Source of the DNA: Bacteroidia bacterium
GTDB lineage: Bacteria; Bacteroidota; Bacteroidia; J057
NCBI GenBank assembly: GCA_030430575.1
Contig: JAUIKF010000053.1
Coordinates: 1-59,321, forward strand
DNA length: 59,321 nt
Reading direction: 5' to 3'
Part shown: one piece after another, positions 1 through 8,263 of the stretch
Layout: every line of letters begins with the position of its first letter
Numbering within the stretch: the stretch's first letter is position 1
Notes under the pieces: model-generated
Seen by the model: the letters and a program-made list of their open reading frames with translations, nothing else
Databases searched by the model: none
What the model was told of the DNA's origin: nothing
Position numbers and translations under genes: made by a program

Positions 1-2
1 TC

Positions 3-122
3 CTCGTAACCGCCAGAATGCAAGGGTATACCGCTTTCCAAGCACTCAATGAGCTTTTTCTAAACCCAGATCAGATTAAAGACAGGCTCATATTGGGGCC
101 AAGTCAAGTGAGGGCTGAATAG
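3..122 (+). CDS. C-terminal fragment of an unidentified protein
   Basis: An open frame enters from the left edge and stops at the TAG at 120-122, giving 39 residues that end in LGPSQVRAE. The tail (GYxAFQALxELxxxPDQIKDRLILGP) recalls the end of LacI-type or periplasmic sugar-binding regulators, where a conserved I-L-P-type strand closes the protein, but this is only a resemblance. The TAG lies within a few bases of the point where a ferredoxin-reductase-like reading frame becomes recognisable in another frame, so the piece may have been joined to that gene by a rearrangement or by an assembly error close to the contig end. Confidence 0.3.
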   Translation, partial: LVTARMQGYTAFQALNELFLNPDQIKDRLILGPSQVRAE

Positions 123-652
123 TTACGTCTCAAGAAAAGCAGGAAGTCGGAGAAAGATACCAAAATGGGCGCATAACCGAGGATGCTGTTGCGGAAGTCC
201 TCCATGTTTCCCATTTGCTCCAATACACTGAGAATGCCTATTACTTATGCGGTCCAGAAGCCTTCATGGCCGTGGTGAAAACTGCCCTGTTGAAGAAAGG
301 CATGCCTGCGTCAGCCCTCCAGGTGGAACGCTTCACCGCTGAAGAGGTCTTGATGGACATCGACCCAGATGCGAAGGCTCGCCCCATCCGCATCTTGCTC
401 CATGAAGAAGAACTCTCCTTTACGGTCCCCCCCAATACCCACATCCTGAAAAGCGCCTTACAGCAAGGCTACGACTTGCCCTACTCATGCCAACGGGGTA
501 TTTGTTCTACTTGCGTAGGCAAGTTGACGCAAGGAAAAGTGAAAATGGATAAAAATGAAGGCCTTACAGAAGATGAAGTGGCCAAAGGGTATGTGCTATT
601 GTGTCAATCACATCCCCTTACAGACGATGTGGTGGTCGAAATAGGGCGATGA
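122..652 (+). pseudogene. 5'-truncated PaaE-type ferredoxin reductase (NAD tail + 2Fe-2S domain)
   Basis: The frame is open from about 119 and codes for the end of an NAD-binding reductase domain (YYLCGPEAFM, the CGP nucleotide-binding motif, at about 238-267) followed by a plant-type 2Fe-2S ferredoxin domain with CQRGICSTC and a final LLCQSHP, giving the C-x4-C-x2-C...C ligand set. This arrangement is that of phenylacetate-oxygenase reductase PaaE and related NAD(P)H:ferredoxin reductases, which pass electrons from NADPH through FAD to the cluster. The FAD domain and first half of the NAD domain are missing. No ATG lies upstream of the conserved CGP motif; the only possible start before it is a TTG at 215, so I call it a fragment rather than a short gene. 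The last codons (EIGR) already contain the aataggg word that is then repeated after the stop. Confidence 0.7.
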
Positions 653-687
653 AATAGGGAATAGGGAATAGGGAATAGGGAATAGGG
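653..687 (+). repeat. Five perfect tandem heptads AATAGGG directly after a stop codon
   Basis: Five copies of aataggg start at the base after the TGA stop (650-652). One more copy of the same word (aataggg at about 640-646) lies inside the last codons of the gene, so the array spans the stop codon. It is one of several 7-bp-period arrays in this window. Confidence 0.9.
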
Positions 688-1055
688 AAAAAAAGGAAGC
701 CAAAACTTCCATTCTATCATTTTCTCATTTTATCATCCTATCATTTCCCCCCAAAAATGGAGGGAATCCGCACAAATACCTGGTAAATGGCGGACTCCCA
801 TCCTCCTCTCACATCTCAATTAAGAAACCGTTATCGACCGTTTGGCGGATACGTTTTCTGGGGCTGTTCTTTTATGACACCTCTAAATAAGACACTTATT
901 AGATGACAGAAAATGCGAATACGCAGTCCATTCAATGATTTATATCATTGGGGAGGAGGGAAAGGAGTGAATGATAGGATGAGGGAAGGAGAGAATGGGA
1001 AGAATGAAATGAATAAATGATAAAAGGAGTATATGATAAAATGGGCAACGTAAAT
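688..1055. other. Gene-free spacer with low-complexity words
   Basis: No convincing gene. The spacer holds a small hairpin (ggaag/cttcc, about 694-709), a block of TCAT-type words (703-750), about 180 bases of ordinary-looking sequence with a perfect 7-bp stem and 4-base loop at 933-950, and a block of ATGA-type words (about 964-1045). The two word blocks are reverse complements at the word level (tctatcat against atgatagg). Confidence 0.7.
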
Positions 1056-1183
1056 GAAGTCTCTTGTCTCGCAGCGAGGCGAGTCTTCGAGTCGAGCGGT
1101 CCCGCAGTGAGCGCCAGCGAACGATCTCGCAGTGAGGGCGAAGCCCGAACGGTCTCACAGCGAGCCCGCAGGGCGAGCGGTCT
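1056..1183 (+). repeat. GC-rich modular hairpin element, copy A
   Basis: Starts with gaagtctcttgtctcgcagc and consists of about four units. Each unit has a core CTCGCAGYGAG-like palindrome, then a variable stretch that is itself an inverted repeat (gggc-gaa-gccc; gccc-gca-gggc), then GAACG or GAGCG. It ends exactly where the stop codon of the GH28 gene on the other strand begins. Related copies lie at 8264-8376 and, as a head-to-head pair, at 41964-42234. Both strands stay open in several frames, so it can be mistaken for small arginine/serine-rich proteins. Confidence 0.9.
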
Positions 1184-2757
1184 TAATTTTCCATATAGAT
1201 CGCCCCTCCTTCGCCTTCGTCGACTTCTGGCCCAGCTTCCCAGAACTGCTTCAGGAGATTCTTGCTATTGATCATGCCGATATAGATCGACTTCGTGTTT
1301 TCCCCTTCGAAGCGAATCAGGGTATTGGCGCCGGGGACGCCCTCACAATGGCGGATCACCGCATGCTGGACATTCTGCATCTGGATCACAGGCGTATCTG
1401 CGCCGATGAGCCCTTGGCGGCCTTGGAAGCCAAAAAGCTCCAAGCCATGGACCTCTTGCAACACAAGGGCAGATGCCCATTTGGGTTCAGGGGCCTCTTC
1501 ATCCCAGGTGATACGCACATCATCCAGGCGCAAGTCATCAACAGAACTGGCTTCTAAAGCATGATTTGCACGTTTATCGGGGGCATCCTCTGGTTGCATA
1601 TGCAGCTGGACATGACGAAGCGTGACGTTCTTGATATTGCGTCCAACGCGGCTTTCGATCTTGCTGGTACCACGCCCTTTCGCTATGATATTGTCAAAGA
1701 CAACACCATCTATCTGCCCGACCCGAGAAGTCGGTTTGCGCTTGGTGACGACCAGCCATATCGGGTCTGCACTCCCCCACCAATTGAAATGCCGGCGACT
1801 ACAGTCGATGGTGATGTTGGTAAACATCACATCCTCTACCCTGGCCCCGTCCCTGACTACAATGCTGAGTCCCCGATTGCTATTGCGCACCACGCAGTTG
1901 CTGAAGATGATATGGCGATAGTCGCTATGGGATTCTGTGCCCAATTTCAGGGCAGTAGAAGAAGAAGTGACGATACAATTATTCACCGTAATATTTTCGC
2001 AAGGGCGGTCTGCATATTTGGTTTTAAGGCAAATCCCATCGTCTCCTGTCTCCACGATGCAGTCCGAGATCGTGACATCCTGACAACAGGTGATGTCTAT
2101 ACCGTCGGCGTTTACCCCTTTTTCCAAATCTGAATAGACATATATTCCGCGAATCCACACGCGCTTGCTTTTTTCGATATGTACGGTCCAGAAATTTGAC
2201 TCCAAAAAAGAGGCATCAGTAATGGTTAGGTCCTCACAATCTGTGAAATACAGTAACCCTGTGGTAGGCGCTATTTTGTAATACATCTTCATCTCCACGC
2301 CTGCCGCTCGTGCAATTTCCGTCTCCTCAGCGATAAATCTATCCACCCGTTCCAAGTCGCGATATTCGCGCCTCGCCTCACCATTAACCACCCCTTTCCC
2401 ACTGATAGACAGGCGTTTCGCTCCTTTAGCATAAAGCAATATCGGATTGCCAAACACATCGACACAGGTCGTATCGTAGTCGGAAGCCTCATGACTGGCG
2501 TACAAAGTAGCCCCAGCGTGCAAGTGAAAGTTCACATGGTCTTTCAGGACCAAAGTCCCACTCCGATAGTCGCCTGGCGGCAAAGCTACCGTCCCTCCGC
2601 CCGCTGAAGCACAGGCGTCTATAGCTGCTTGAATCGCCCGTGTTGCCAGATCGCTTTTGCGGCCTGTAGCCCCATAGTCTTTGACATCATAAGTGGCCGA
2701 ATGAGAAAAAAGAAGGGTTGGAAAGAGAAAAAGGAGGGAAATAAAAGTGCGTAGCAT
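1183..2757 (-). CDS. Glycoside hydrolase family 28 (polygalacturonase-like), secreted
   Basis: A 524-residue protein with a hydrophobic signal peptide (about residues 1-20) followed by the GH28/pectate-lyase right-handed beta-helix. The opening YDVKDYGATGRKSDLATRAI and GGGTVALPPGDY are typical of the family. Catalytic-region motifs are visible as NADGID (216-221) and GDDGICLK (238-245), matching the N-x-D and D-D acid motifs; the usual GHG motif is replaced by GTESH (273-277). GH28 enzymes hydrolyse galacturonide or related alpha-linked bonds in pectin. ATG start at 2755-2757. It follows a CBM9-like lipoprotein on the same strand with a 174-bp spacer of heptad words. Its stop codon abuts the GC-rich hairpin element. 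The exact substrate is not decidable from sequence. Confidence 0.85.
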   Translation of the reverse strand: MLRTFISLLFLFPTLLFSHSATYDVKDYGATGRKSDLATRAIQAAIDACASAGGGTVALPPGDYRSGTLVLKDHVNFHLHAGATLYASHEASDYDTTCVDVFGNPILLYAKGAKRLSISGKGVVNGEARREYRDLERVDRFIAEETEIARAAGVEMKMYYKIAPTTGLLYFTDCEDLTITDASFLESNFWTVHIEKSKRVWIRGIYVYSDLEKGVNADGIDITCCQDVTISDCIVETGDDGICLKTKYADRPCENITVNNCIVTSSSTALKLGTESHSDYRHIIFSNCVVRNSNRGLSIVVRDGARVEDVMFTNITIDCSRRHFNWWGSADPIWLVVTKRKPTSRVGQIDGVVFDNIIAKGRGTSKIESRVGRNIKNVTLRHVQLHMQPEDAPDKRANHALEASSVDDLRLDDVRITWDEEAPEPKWASALVLQEVHGLELFGFQGRQGLIGADTPVIQMQNVQHAVIRHCEGVPGANTLIRFEGENTKSIYIGMINSKNLLKQFWEAGPEVDEGEGGAIYMEN

Positions 2758-2771
2758 GGAGGTAGTTTTAT

Positions 2772-2911
2772 GTTCAGGGTTCAGGGTTTAGGGTTTAGGG
2801 TTTAGGGTTTAGGGTTTAGGGTTTAGGGTTTAGGGTTTAGGGTTTAGGGTTTAGGGTTTAGGGTTTAGGGCAAAGAAACGACTTAAAACATAGAACCTAA
2901 AACTTAGAACT
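2772..2911. repeat. Heptad array: 2x gttcagg + 12x gtttagg, then reverse-complement heptads
   Basis: Fourteen units of exactly 7 bp run from 2772 to 2869 (two gttcagg, then twelve gtttagg). About 12 bases later (2882-2911) come diverged heptads of the opposite orientation (aaaacatagaacctaaaact). Read on the minus strand, the direction of both flanking genes, the first gene's stop is followed by gttctaa/gttttag/gttctat words and the next gene's start is preceded by cctaaac words. The main unit equals the plant-type telomere repeat by sequence, but the setting is bacterial. Confidence 0.95.
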
Positions 2912-2931
2912 ATCTGCCCATCTGCCCTTCT

Positions 2932-3798
2932 TCATCTTTCTTTTCGCTGAATCGGTTCTTTCTCAGCTACTAGCTGGACAGGCGTCCAGCTACTGTCGGG
3001 GTCGCCTTGGCCGTGGATGAGCAGGTGCCCGCCATATTCGCCCCCATCGGGATCACAATGCACAATCATCATGGCGTATTGATCGCCTATTTTGGGCGGA
3101 TGCCAGGCAGGATCACCTTGCCCAAAGGTCTTGGCCATGTCGATGCGTGCCTCCAGCATATAGTCAGCAGGGCTTTCGCCCCAGGGATTCATCCGAATCA
3201 CGTATTCCACAGCCTCTGGAGCTAACGGTTCTTCCAGAAAAGTAGTATCTGCTGTCCCGTGGCGCCACCACGCCCCATAATCTGGGCGCGTCGTGTCGAT
3301 CACAAAGGCAAAGCCATGGTCTCCTTCCCCAAAAACTTCGTTTACCGTATCGAGCGGCGCCTCGATGAACCAGGCAATCGCATCTTTATAATACCAGCGC
3401 TTGGGCGCGTGGCGGGATTCGGTGACGTCGTTTTTGTTGTCGTGGACGGCAGCGCCTAAGTAGAGATACAGGCTGTCCCAAGCCATATAGTAGCGAGCCG
3501 ATAGGTCTTTCGTGAGCGACGCGGTCTCACCGTGGTTGGCCAGACGGTTACGACCCGGATGATACCAAGGCGCATGCTGAAGGCGTTCAAGGTCCCAGAG
3601 GCCATCGGTGAAGGCGCGATCCGCCCATTCTGAGAGGTCTCCGTCGATAATGGGAGGGGTGACGAGGCGCGGCACAGGAAGTAATGCCTTTATAGGCGTC
3701 AGGCTTTGAATCGCCTGATTTGAAGGTTCAATTGTAGAGCGACAGCTATACAAGGCCAAAGCGGAAAAACAATAGATCAAAAAAAATGGTCGTTTCAC
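2932..3798 (-). CDS. Lipoprotein with a carbohydrate-binding CBM9-like / DOMON-like domain
   Basis: A 288-residue protein with a lipoprotein signal (FSALALYSC, cysteine at about 19) and one beta-sandwich domain. The pattern PPIIDGDLSEWADRAFTD near the start, YYMAWDSLYLYLGAAVHD, and the later YMLEARIDMA match the CBM9-like family of sugar-binding domains often found near glycosidases in Bacteroidota. No catalytic motif is seen. The start codon is GTG (3796-3798), giving MKRPFF; no upstream ATG fits the signal peptide. The stop TGA is inside a short word array (agatgaagaagggcagatgg). It probably forms a two-gene unit with the GH28 enzyme downstream. Only 35 bp separate it from the divergent YceI gene. 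Confidence 0.75.
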   Translation of the reverse strand: MKRPFFLIYCFSALALYSCRSTIEPSNQAIQSLTPIKALLPVPRLVTPPIIDGDLSEWADRAFTDGLWDLERLQHAPWYHPGRNRLANHGETASLTKDLSARYYMAWDSLYLYLGAAVHDNKNDVTESRHAPKRWYYKDAIAWFIEAPLDTVNEVFGEGDHGFAFVIDTTRPDYGAWWRHGTADTTFLEEPLAPEAVEYVIRMNPWGESPADYMLEARIDMAKTFGQGDPAWHPPKIGDQYAMMIVHCDPDGGEYGGHLLIHGQGDPDSSWTPVQLVAEKEPIQRKER

Positions 3799-3833
3799 AG
3801 GCGTTAAATTCGATAATTTTTTACATTTAACCT

Positions 3834-4388
3834 ATGCGAATATCTTTATTCCTCCTTTCATTCTCTTTCATCTTTACCTCCCTATCTGCCCAGGAAAAGG
3901 AGATTTACTCTGTTACGAATGGAAAAATCGACTTTACCTCTGATGCTCCATTGGAACTGATCAAAGCCTCCTCGACTGAGCTGAAGGGTCTGATAGATGT
4001 TTCCAAAGCTACCTTTGCCTTCACCATCCACATGAACACCTTTCAGGGGTTCAATAGCCCTTTACAGCGTGAGCATTTCAACGAAAATTACCTCGAAACC
4101 AAAGATTTCCCCAAAGCCACTTTTTCGGGAAAAATCATAGACGCAATCGATTTCAGCCTGCCTGGCACCTACCAGTTGCGGGCCAAAGGCATGCTAACCA
4201 TTCATGGCATGGAACAGGAACGCATTATCCGCAGCGAAATAGTTGTCAGCGAAAACGGGGAGATTTCTATTACGACTACCTTCACCGTTCCCCTAGACGA
4301 TCATGGGATTCGCATCCCGAAGATTGTCTATCAGAAAATTGCGGAGGAGATTGCAGTGTTGGTGGAGGCGGAGTTGGTTAAAAGATAA
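3834..4388 (+). CDS. YceI-family periplasmic lipid-binding protein
   Basis: 184 residues with a signal peptide cut after LSA-Q (about 20). The rest is a single YceI domain, a lipocalin-like barrel that binds isoprenoids or other amphiphiles; typical landmarks are FTSDAPLELIKASS, LQREHFNENYLETKDFPKATF and LTIHGMEQERI. The specific ligand is unknown. It is a paralogue of the protein at 9569-10123, with the same length and the same HFNExY and FPKA motifs. It is divergently transcribed from the CBM9-like lipoprotein and followed by a strong hairpin terminator, so it is probably a single-gene unit. Confidence 0.9.
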   Translation: MRISLFLLSFSFIFTSLSAQEKEIYSVTNGKIDFTSDAPLELIKASSTELKGLIDVSKATFAFTIHMNTFQGFNSPLQREHFNENYLETKDFPKATFSGKIIDAIDFSLPGTYQLRAKGMLTIHGMEQERIIRSEIVVSENGEISITTTFTVPLDDHGIRIPKIVYQKIAEEIAVLVEAELVKR

Positions 4389-4455
4389 AAAAGTGCAGGA
4401 TTTCTTTTCTCCCTCCGCAAAGCCTCCGGTCGCTACAAAATCTTGCACTTTTTTA
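4387..4455. terminator. Hairpin terminator after yceI
   Basis: A 16-bp stem (aaaaaagtgcaggatt at 4387-4402 with aaatcttgcacttttt at about 4438-4453, one G-T pair) with a 35-base loop rich in CT. A-rich before and T-rich after, so it could act in both directions. The left arm overlaps the last base pairs of the YceI stop codon. Confidence 0.7.
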
Positions 4456-4474
4456 TGTAAATACCCATAATTGA

Positions 4475-7285
4475 TTGAAACACCTACTCTTCTCCATACT
4501 TATTTATGTCGGTTGCCTATATGGGCAGGTACCTCATTTCCTATCCCATGACTTCCCGCAAGACCTCCCCATCATCTGCATGGAGGAAGACACAGCAGGA
4601 TTTATCTGGGCTGGGACTTCCAAAGGGCTTTTTCGCTATGATGGGTATCTCTGGGAGTCAATCCCCCTCGCAGATAGTGGGTTGATCGCCCATATCACCG
4701 CGCTAGCGGTCCTGTCTGATGGCCAGCTTTGGGCAGGGGGCAAAGATGGAAGTTTGTGGAGATTGGCGAACAAAAAGCTCCATCGATTTTCTCCAGAAGA
4801 GGGCATGCCTGCAGTTTCCATCACAGGTATTGCAAGTGATGGGCAAGGCGTTTTGTGGTTTTCTACCTATGGCGAAGGGCTATATTTTTATCAAAACAAC
4901 CGACTCTATTCATTTGATACAGACGATGGGTTGGCAGATAATGACATCTATACCCTCGAAACGGGACCGTCAGGCCGCATCTGGGCGGGAAGTGACCGTG
5001 GCGTTAGTATCTGTGAGGTGAATAATGGCATCAAAAAAGCATCTATTCTCAATCGTGAAAATGGCTTGCCCGATAATATCGTTCGATCCCTGGCCCAAGA
5101 TAAAAACGGCCATATCTGGATTGGCATGTATGAAGGCGGGATTTGCCGGTATGCCCCAGAAACTGATAGTTTTTTTGTCCCTTATTCAGCAGAGAAGTGG
5201 CCATTGGGGGAAGTGACGACCCTTCTTTCTGTCCATGACGAAGTATGGATCGGCACCAGTCGCCGTGGCATTTGGGCGTTGGAAGGGAATTTTCTTTTCC
5301 CCCTGGTCCCAGGCAAGCGGAGCAAAGTAGCATGTCTCATGCGTGACCATCAAGGCAATGTCTGGGCTGCCGGCAAACCTTTTGGATTGGTGTCTGCTCA
5401 AGCATCCTTCGCCTATATCCCTGACATTCAGGAGAATGTAAAATCGCTGGCCATAGGTCGACGCGGAAGGCTATGGTATAGCACGCCTAGCGGGCTTTAT
5501 ACTTATTATCCCGAAACAGGGGTTTTTGAATCGCACCCCACCTTCTCTTCGCTCAATATCATCAGCTTATATGAAGACATGCTGGGATATCTGTGGATAG
5601 GCACCTTTGGAAAAGGCGTTTATCGCATGGCACCCGATAAAGGGCTTTATGAGGCCTATGATGAGACGTCAGGATTGGTCAATGGAAATGTGCTTTCTAT
5701 CAAAGGAGACTCGACCAACGTCTGGTTTGCGACGCTTGGGGGCGTGGCCAGTTGTGAATTGGTAGAAGATTGGGAAATTGTCTTTGAAAATTTTGACCAT
5801 ACAGATGGCCTTGGTGCCAATTATATCTACTGTAGTTTTGTAGATAGTAAATCAAGGGTGTGGTTTGCGACGGATGGTAAAGGGGTATCAGTCTGGGATA
5901 AAGGGCAATTTCGCTCTTTCCCTTCCATCGCATCCGCTACGATGTTTGGCATCACAGAAGATCCCCAAGGAACCCTCTGGTTCAATGCAGGGACGGAAGG
6001 GCTATTTTTCTACAAAAATGACAGCATTCGCCCCTACCAAGATCTTGACCTCACCCCCATTCATGATATTTCGGCTATCGCATCCGATGTAGAAGGACGG
6101 ATACTGCTTGTCAGCCCCAATAGCATTTCCCTGCTTTCACCCGCTACCAATCAGCTTACTACCTACGGTCCAGAATTGCTATTGAATGGTATCCAACCAG
6201 ACCTCAATGCCGTCACTCAAGGCCCCAATGGCCATTTTTGGGTAGGTACCCAAAAGGGGATGCTCCGGATTATTCCCCCGGATATTTCTACCCAAATTCA
6301 CCCCACAACCCGCCTCAAAGCTGTTCAAGTACTCCTCTCAGACATCGGGTCCCAAGACCCTATGACCTTAACACATGACCAGAACTTTGTGTCTTTTGAC
6401 TATGCAGGGCTGTGGTATCACGCCCCCGATCAAGTACAATATGCATACCGTCTGAAAGGCCTTTCAGACAATTGGCTCACCACCAAAGACCGAAAAGTGA
6501 GTTTCCCTAAGCTTGATCCCGGGAAATACACCTTTGAACTCCAAAGCGCCTCTAATGGAAATTTCAGCTATACAAATTTGGTACGATACCCCTTCCGCAT
6601 CCTTCGCCCTGTCTGGCAGCAGGCATGGTTTATCGTTTTGTGTCTGATCGCGTTGGGGCTGGGTATTACGGCCCTTGTCAGGCAACGGGAAAAGCGACTC
6701 CAGAAAACAGAGCGATTGGAAAAAGAGCGCATTGAATTTCAATTCGAGACTTTGCGCAGTCAAGTCAATCCTCACTTTTTGTTCAATAGTTTCAACACCT
6801 TGATTACCATCATTGAGGAGGATCAGGAAACGGCTGTAGATTATGTGGAAAAGCTCTCAGATTTTTTTCGCGCCATGCTGGAATACCGAAGCAGGCAGAC
6901 GATTTCGCTCGAAGAGGAATTGCGATTGCTACAAGACTATTATTACCTCCAACAAAAGCGATACGGGGATAATTTCACCTTGAACATTGACCTCTCCCCT
7001 CCCCTGAACCAGCGACAGATTGTGCCCCTTTGCCTGCAAATGTTGATTGAAAATGCCCTAAAACACAATGTCATTTCTCAAGATAAGCCCCTGACTGTCA
7101 ACATCTTTAGCAAAGAAGGATATTTGTGTGTAAAGAATAAGGTCCAGCAAAAACGGCAGCCAGTCGCCTCTACTGGGGTTGGCCTTCAAAACATCAGCAG
7201 ACGTTATGCTTTGCTCAGCGAACATCCCGTTCGGATCAGTCAAGAGGCAGGTCAATTTGAAGTGTGGATACCGTTAATAACTTAA
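4475..7285 (+). CDS. Propeller sensor histidine kinase (LytS-type), partner of LytTR regulator
   Basis: 936 residues. A signal peptide is followed by a long series of two-component-propeller (Reg_prop) blades with repeated IWAGTxxGLxRYD / LWFxTxGxGL motifs to about residue 610, forming periplasmic seven-bladed propellers. A Y_Y_Y immunoglobulin-like module follows (about 640-710, FVSFDYAGLWY ... YTFELQSAS), then a membrane helix (about 718-737), a short coiled coil and a His_kinase domain with QVNPHFLFNSFNT (phospho-acceptor H767), IENALKH and GVGLQNISRR. Start: an in-frame TGA lies directly before TTG 4475, and only this TTG keeps the signal peptide. It senses an external ligand, by analogy often a glycan or peptide, and phosphorylates the LytTR protein encoded next. 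The gap of 79 bp carries attgatt words. Confidence 0.9.
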   Translation: MKHLLFSILIYVGCLYGQVPHFLSHDFPQDLPIICMEEDTAGFIWAGTSKGLFRYDGYLWESIPLADSGLIAHITALAVLSDGQLWAGGKDGSLWRLANKKLHRFSPEEGMPAVSITGIASDGQGVLWFSTYGEGLYFYQNNRLYSFDTDDGLADNDIYTLETGPSGRIWAGSDRGVSICEVNNGIKKASILNRENGLPDNIVRSLAQDKNGHIWIGMYEGGICRYAPETDSFFVPYSAEKWPLGEVTTLLSVHDEVWIGTSRRGIWALEGNFLFPLVPGKRSKVACLMRDHQGNVWAAGKPFGLVSAQASFAYIPDIQENVKSLAIGRRGRLWYSTPSGLYTYYPETGVFESHPTFSSLNIISLYEDMLGYLWIGTFGKGVYRMAPDKGLYEAYDETSGLVNGNVLSIKGDSTNVWFATLGGVASCELVEDWEIVFENFDHTDGLGANYIYCSFVDSKSRVWFATDGKGVSVWDKGQFRSFPSIASATMFGITEDPQGTLWFNAGTEGLFFYKNDSIRPYQDLDLTPIHDISAIASDVEGRILLVSPNSISLLSPATNQLTTYGPELLLNGIQPDLNAVTQGPNGHFWVGTQKGMLRIIPPDISTQIHPTTRLKAVQVLLSDIGSQDPMTLTHDQNFVSFDYAGLWYHAPDQVQYAYRLKGLSDNWLTTKDRKVSFPKLDPGKYTFELQSASNGNFSYTNLVRYPFRILRPVWQQAWFIVLCLIALGLGITALVRQREKRLQKTERLEKERIEFQFETLRSQVNPHFLFNSFNTLITIIEEDQETAVDYVEKLSDFFRAMLEYRSRQTISLEEELRLLQDYYYLQQKRYGDNFTLNIDLSPPLNQRQIVPLCLQMLIENALKHNVISQDKPLTVNIFSKEGYLCVKNKVQQKRQPVASTGVGLQNISRRYALLSEHPVRISQEAGQFEVWIPLIT

Positions 7286-7364
7286 TTATTGATTGAGTAA
7301 TTGATTGATTATTGATTCAGCTTTACCAAAAAAAAAATCAGTCAATCAATAATATATAATTCTT
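7286..7364. repeat. attgatt-word inverted repeat in kinase-regulator spacer
   Basis: After the kinase stop come words of the type attattgattgagtaattg; before the regulator start come their complements (aatcagtcaatcaataat, 7337-7354). The two blocks can pair over about 18 bases with a few mismatches, around an A-rich centre. The same words recur at 11517-11570 and 31239-31466. Confidence 0.75.
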
Positions 7365-8132
7365 ATGAATATCCTTATCATAGAAGATGAAGCAGCGGCT
7401 TCGCGCAGGCTGAAGCAAATGGTGCTTGACCTCCTGCCTTCAGCCAATATTGTAAGTATCCTCGATAGCGTGGAGCGGGCCATCCAGTGGCTTTCTACTG
7501 AGCAGATGCCAGCGTTAATATTCCTTGACATCCACCTGGCAGATGGCTTATCCTTTGACATATTTGAAGAAGTTGAAGTGACAGTGCCTGTCATCTTTGC
7601 GACGGCTTATGACCAGTATGCCATAGATGCCTTTAAGCTCAATAGCATTGATTACTTGCTAAAACCCATCAAAAAGGCCCAATTGGAACAGGCCCTTATT
7701 AAGTACCAAAAGCTACAAGGAAGCCCGCAGGCACAGCCCGCAATAGACTACCAGCAACTTGCAGCTGTGATTCAACAGCAGACGCATCCCTCCTACCAGA
7801 AGCGGATCGTAATCCGCTATGGCCAGAAGCTGAAAGCGATCGAAGTGGCAGACAGTGCCTATTTTTTCATCGAATCCAAGGTCACCATGCTCCGCACCCA
7901 AAGTGGGCAAGATTACCCCATCGATCAGAATCTGGATCAGCTAGCGTGCATGCTGGATCCCCAGCGCTTCTTCCGCATCAATCGAAAGATGATTGTGAGC
8001 ATTGAATGCATTGCCCAAATGCACGCCTACTCCAAATCTCGCGTCAAACTCACGTTGACGCCTCCTTTTGATGGAGAATCCATCGTGAGCGCGGAACGCG
8101 CAAGCAGGTTCAAAGAATGGCTGAAGGGGTAA
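7365..8132 (+). CDS. LytTR-family response regulator
   Basis: 255 residues. A CheY-like receiver domain (1-115) has acidic pocket E7-D8-E9, phospho-acceptor D55 in IFLDIHL, T80 in FATAY and K100 in LLKPI. A linker of about 30 residues leads to a LytTR DNA-binding domain (about 145-255, with KRIVIRYGQKLKAIEVAD, YPIDQNLDQL and FFRINRKMIVS). The usual role is transcription activation at direct repeats in response to the neighbouring propeller kinase. Target genes cannot be read from the window. Confidence 0.92.
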   Translation: MNILIIEDEAAASRRLKQMVLDLLPSANIVSILDSVERAIQWLSTEQMPALIFLDIHLADGLSFDIFEEVEVTVPVIFATAYDQYAIDAFKLNSIDYLLKPIKKAQLEQALIKYQKLQGSPQAQPAIDYQQLAAVIQQQTHPSYQKRIVIRYGQKLKAIEVADSAYFFIESKVTMLRTQSGQDYPIDQNLDQLACMLDPQRFFRINRKMIVSIECIAQMHAYSKSRVKLTLTPPFDGESIVSAERASRFKEWLKG

Positions 8133-8263
8133 ATGATTGCAGAATATCGAACAAGGATTTAGGATATTGGAAGTGAGTGGCGCTTTGAGAAGTACAAATA
8201 AGAAATAAGGAACAAGGAAGTGAAAAGTGAAGCATACTTTTGGTCCAAAAGGCAGCTTTCGGA
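8133..8263. other. Spacer with gaacaaggat / aataagg words
   Basis: No gene. After the regulator stop come words aatgattgcagaatatcgaa and caaggattt, nearly the same as those following the stops of prfC (33064-33105) and nth (33120-33199). A second block (8199-8229) repeats aataagaaataagg and aaggaagtgaaaagtg. Confidence 0.6.

Noticed and set aside
1017..1271. Small Arg/Ser/Glu-rich open frames over the GC-rich element (also 8227-8415 and 41746-42039).
   Set aside because: They are translations of the repeat; several frames on both strands stay open, with no start context or conserved protein pattern beyond the repeat itself.
1561..2133. 190-codon plus-strand frame within the GH28 gene.
   Set aside because: It is antisense to strongly conserved GH28 motifs and has no family features.
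2772..2870. Eukaryotic (plant) telomere contamination.
   Set aside because: Both flanks are bacterial genes on one strand and related heptads occur at other spacers of the window.
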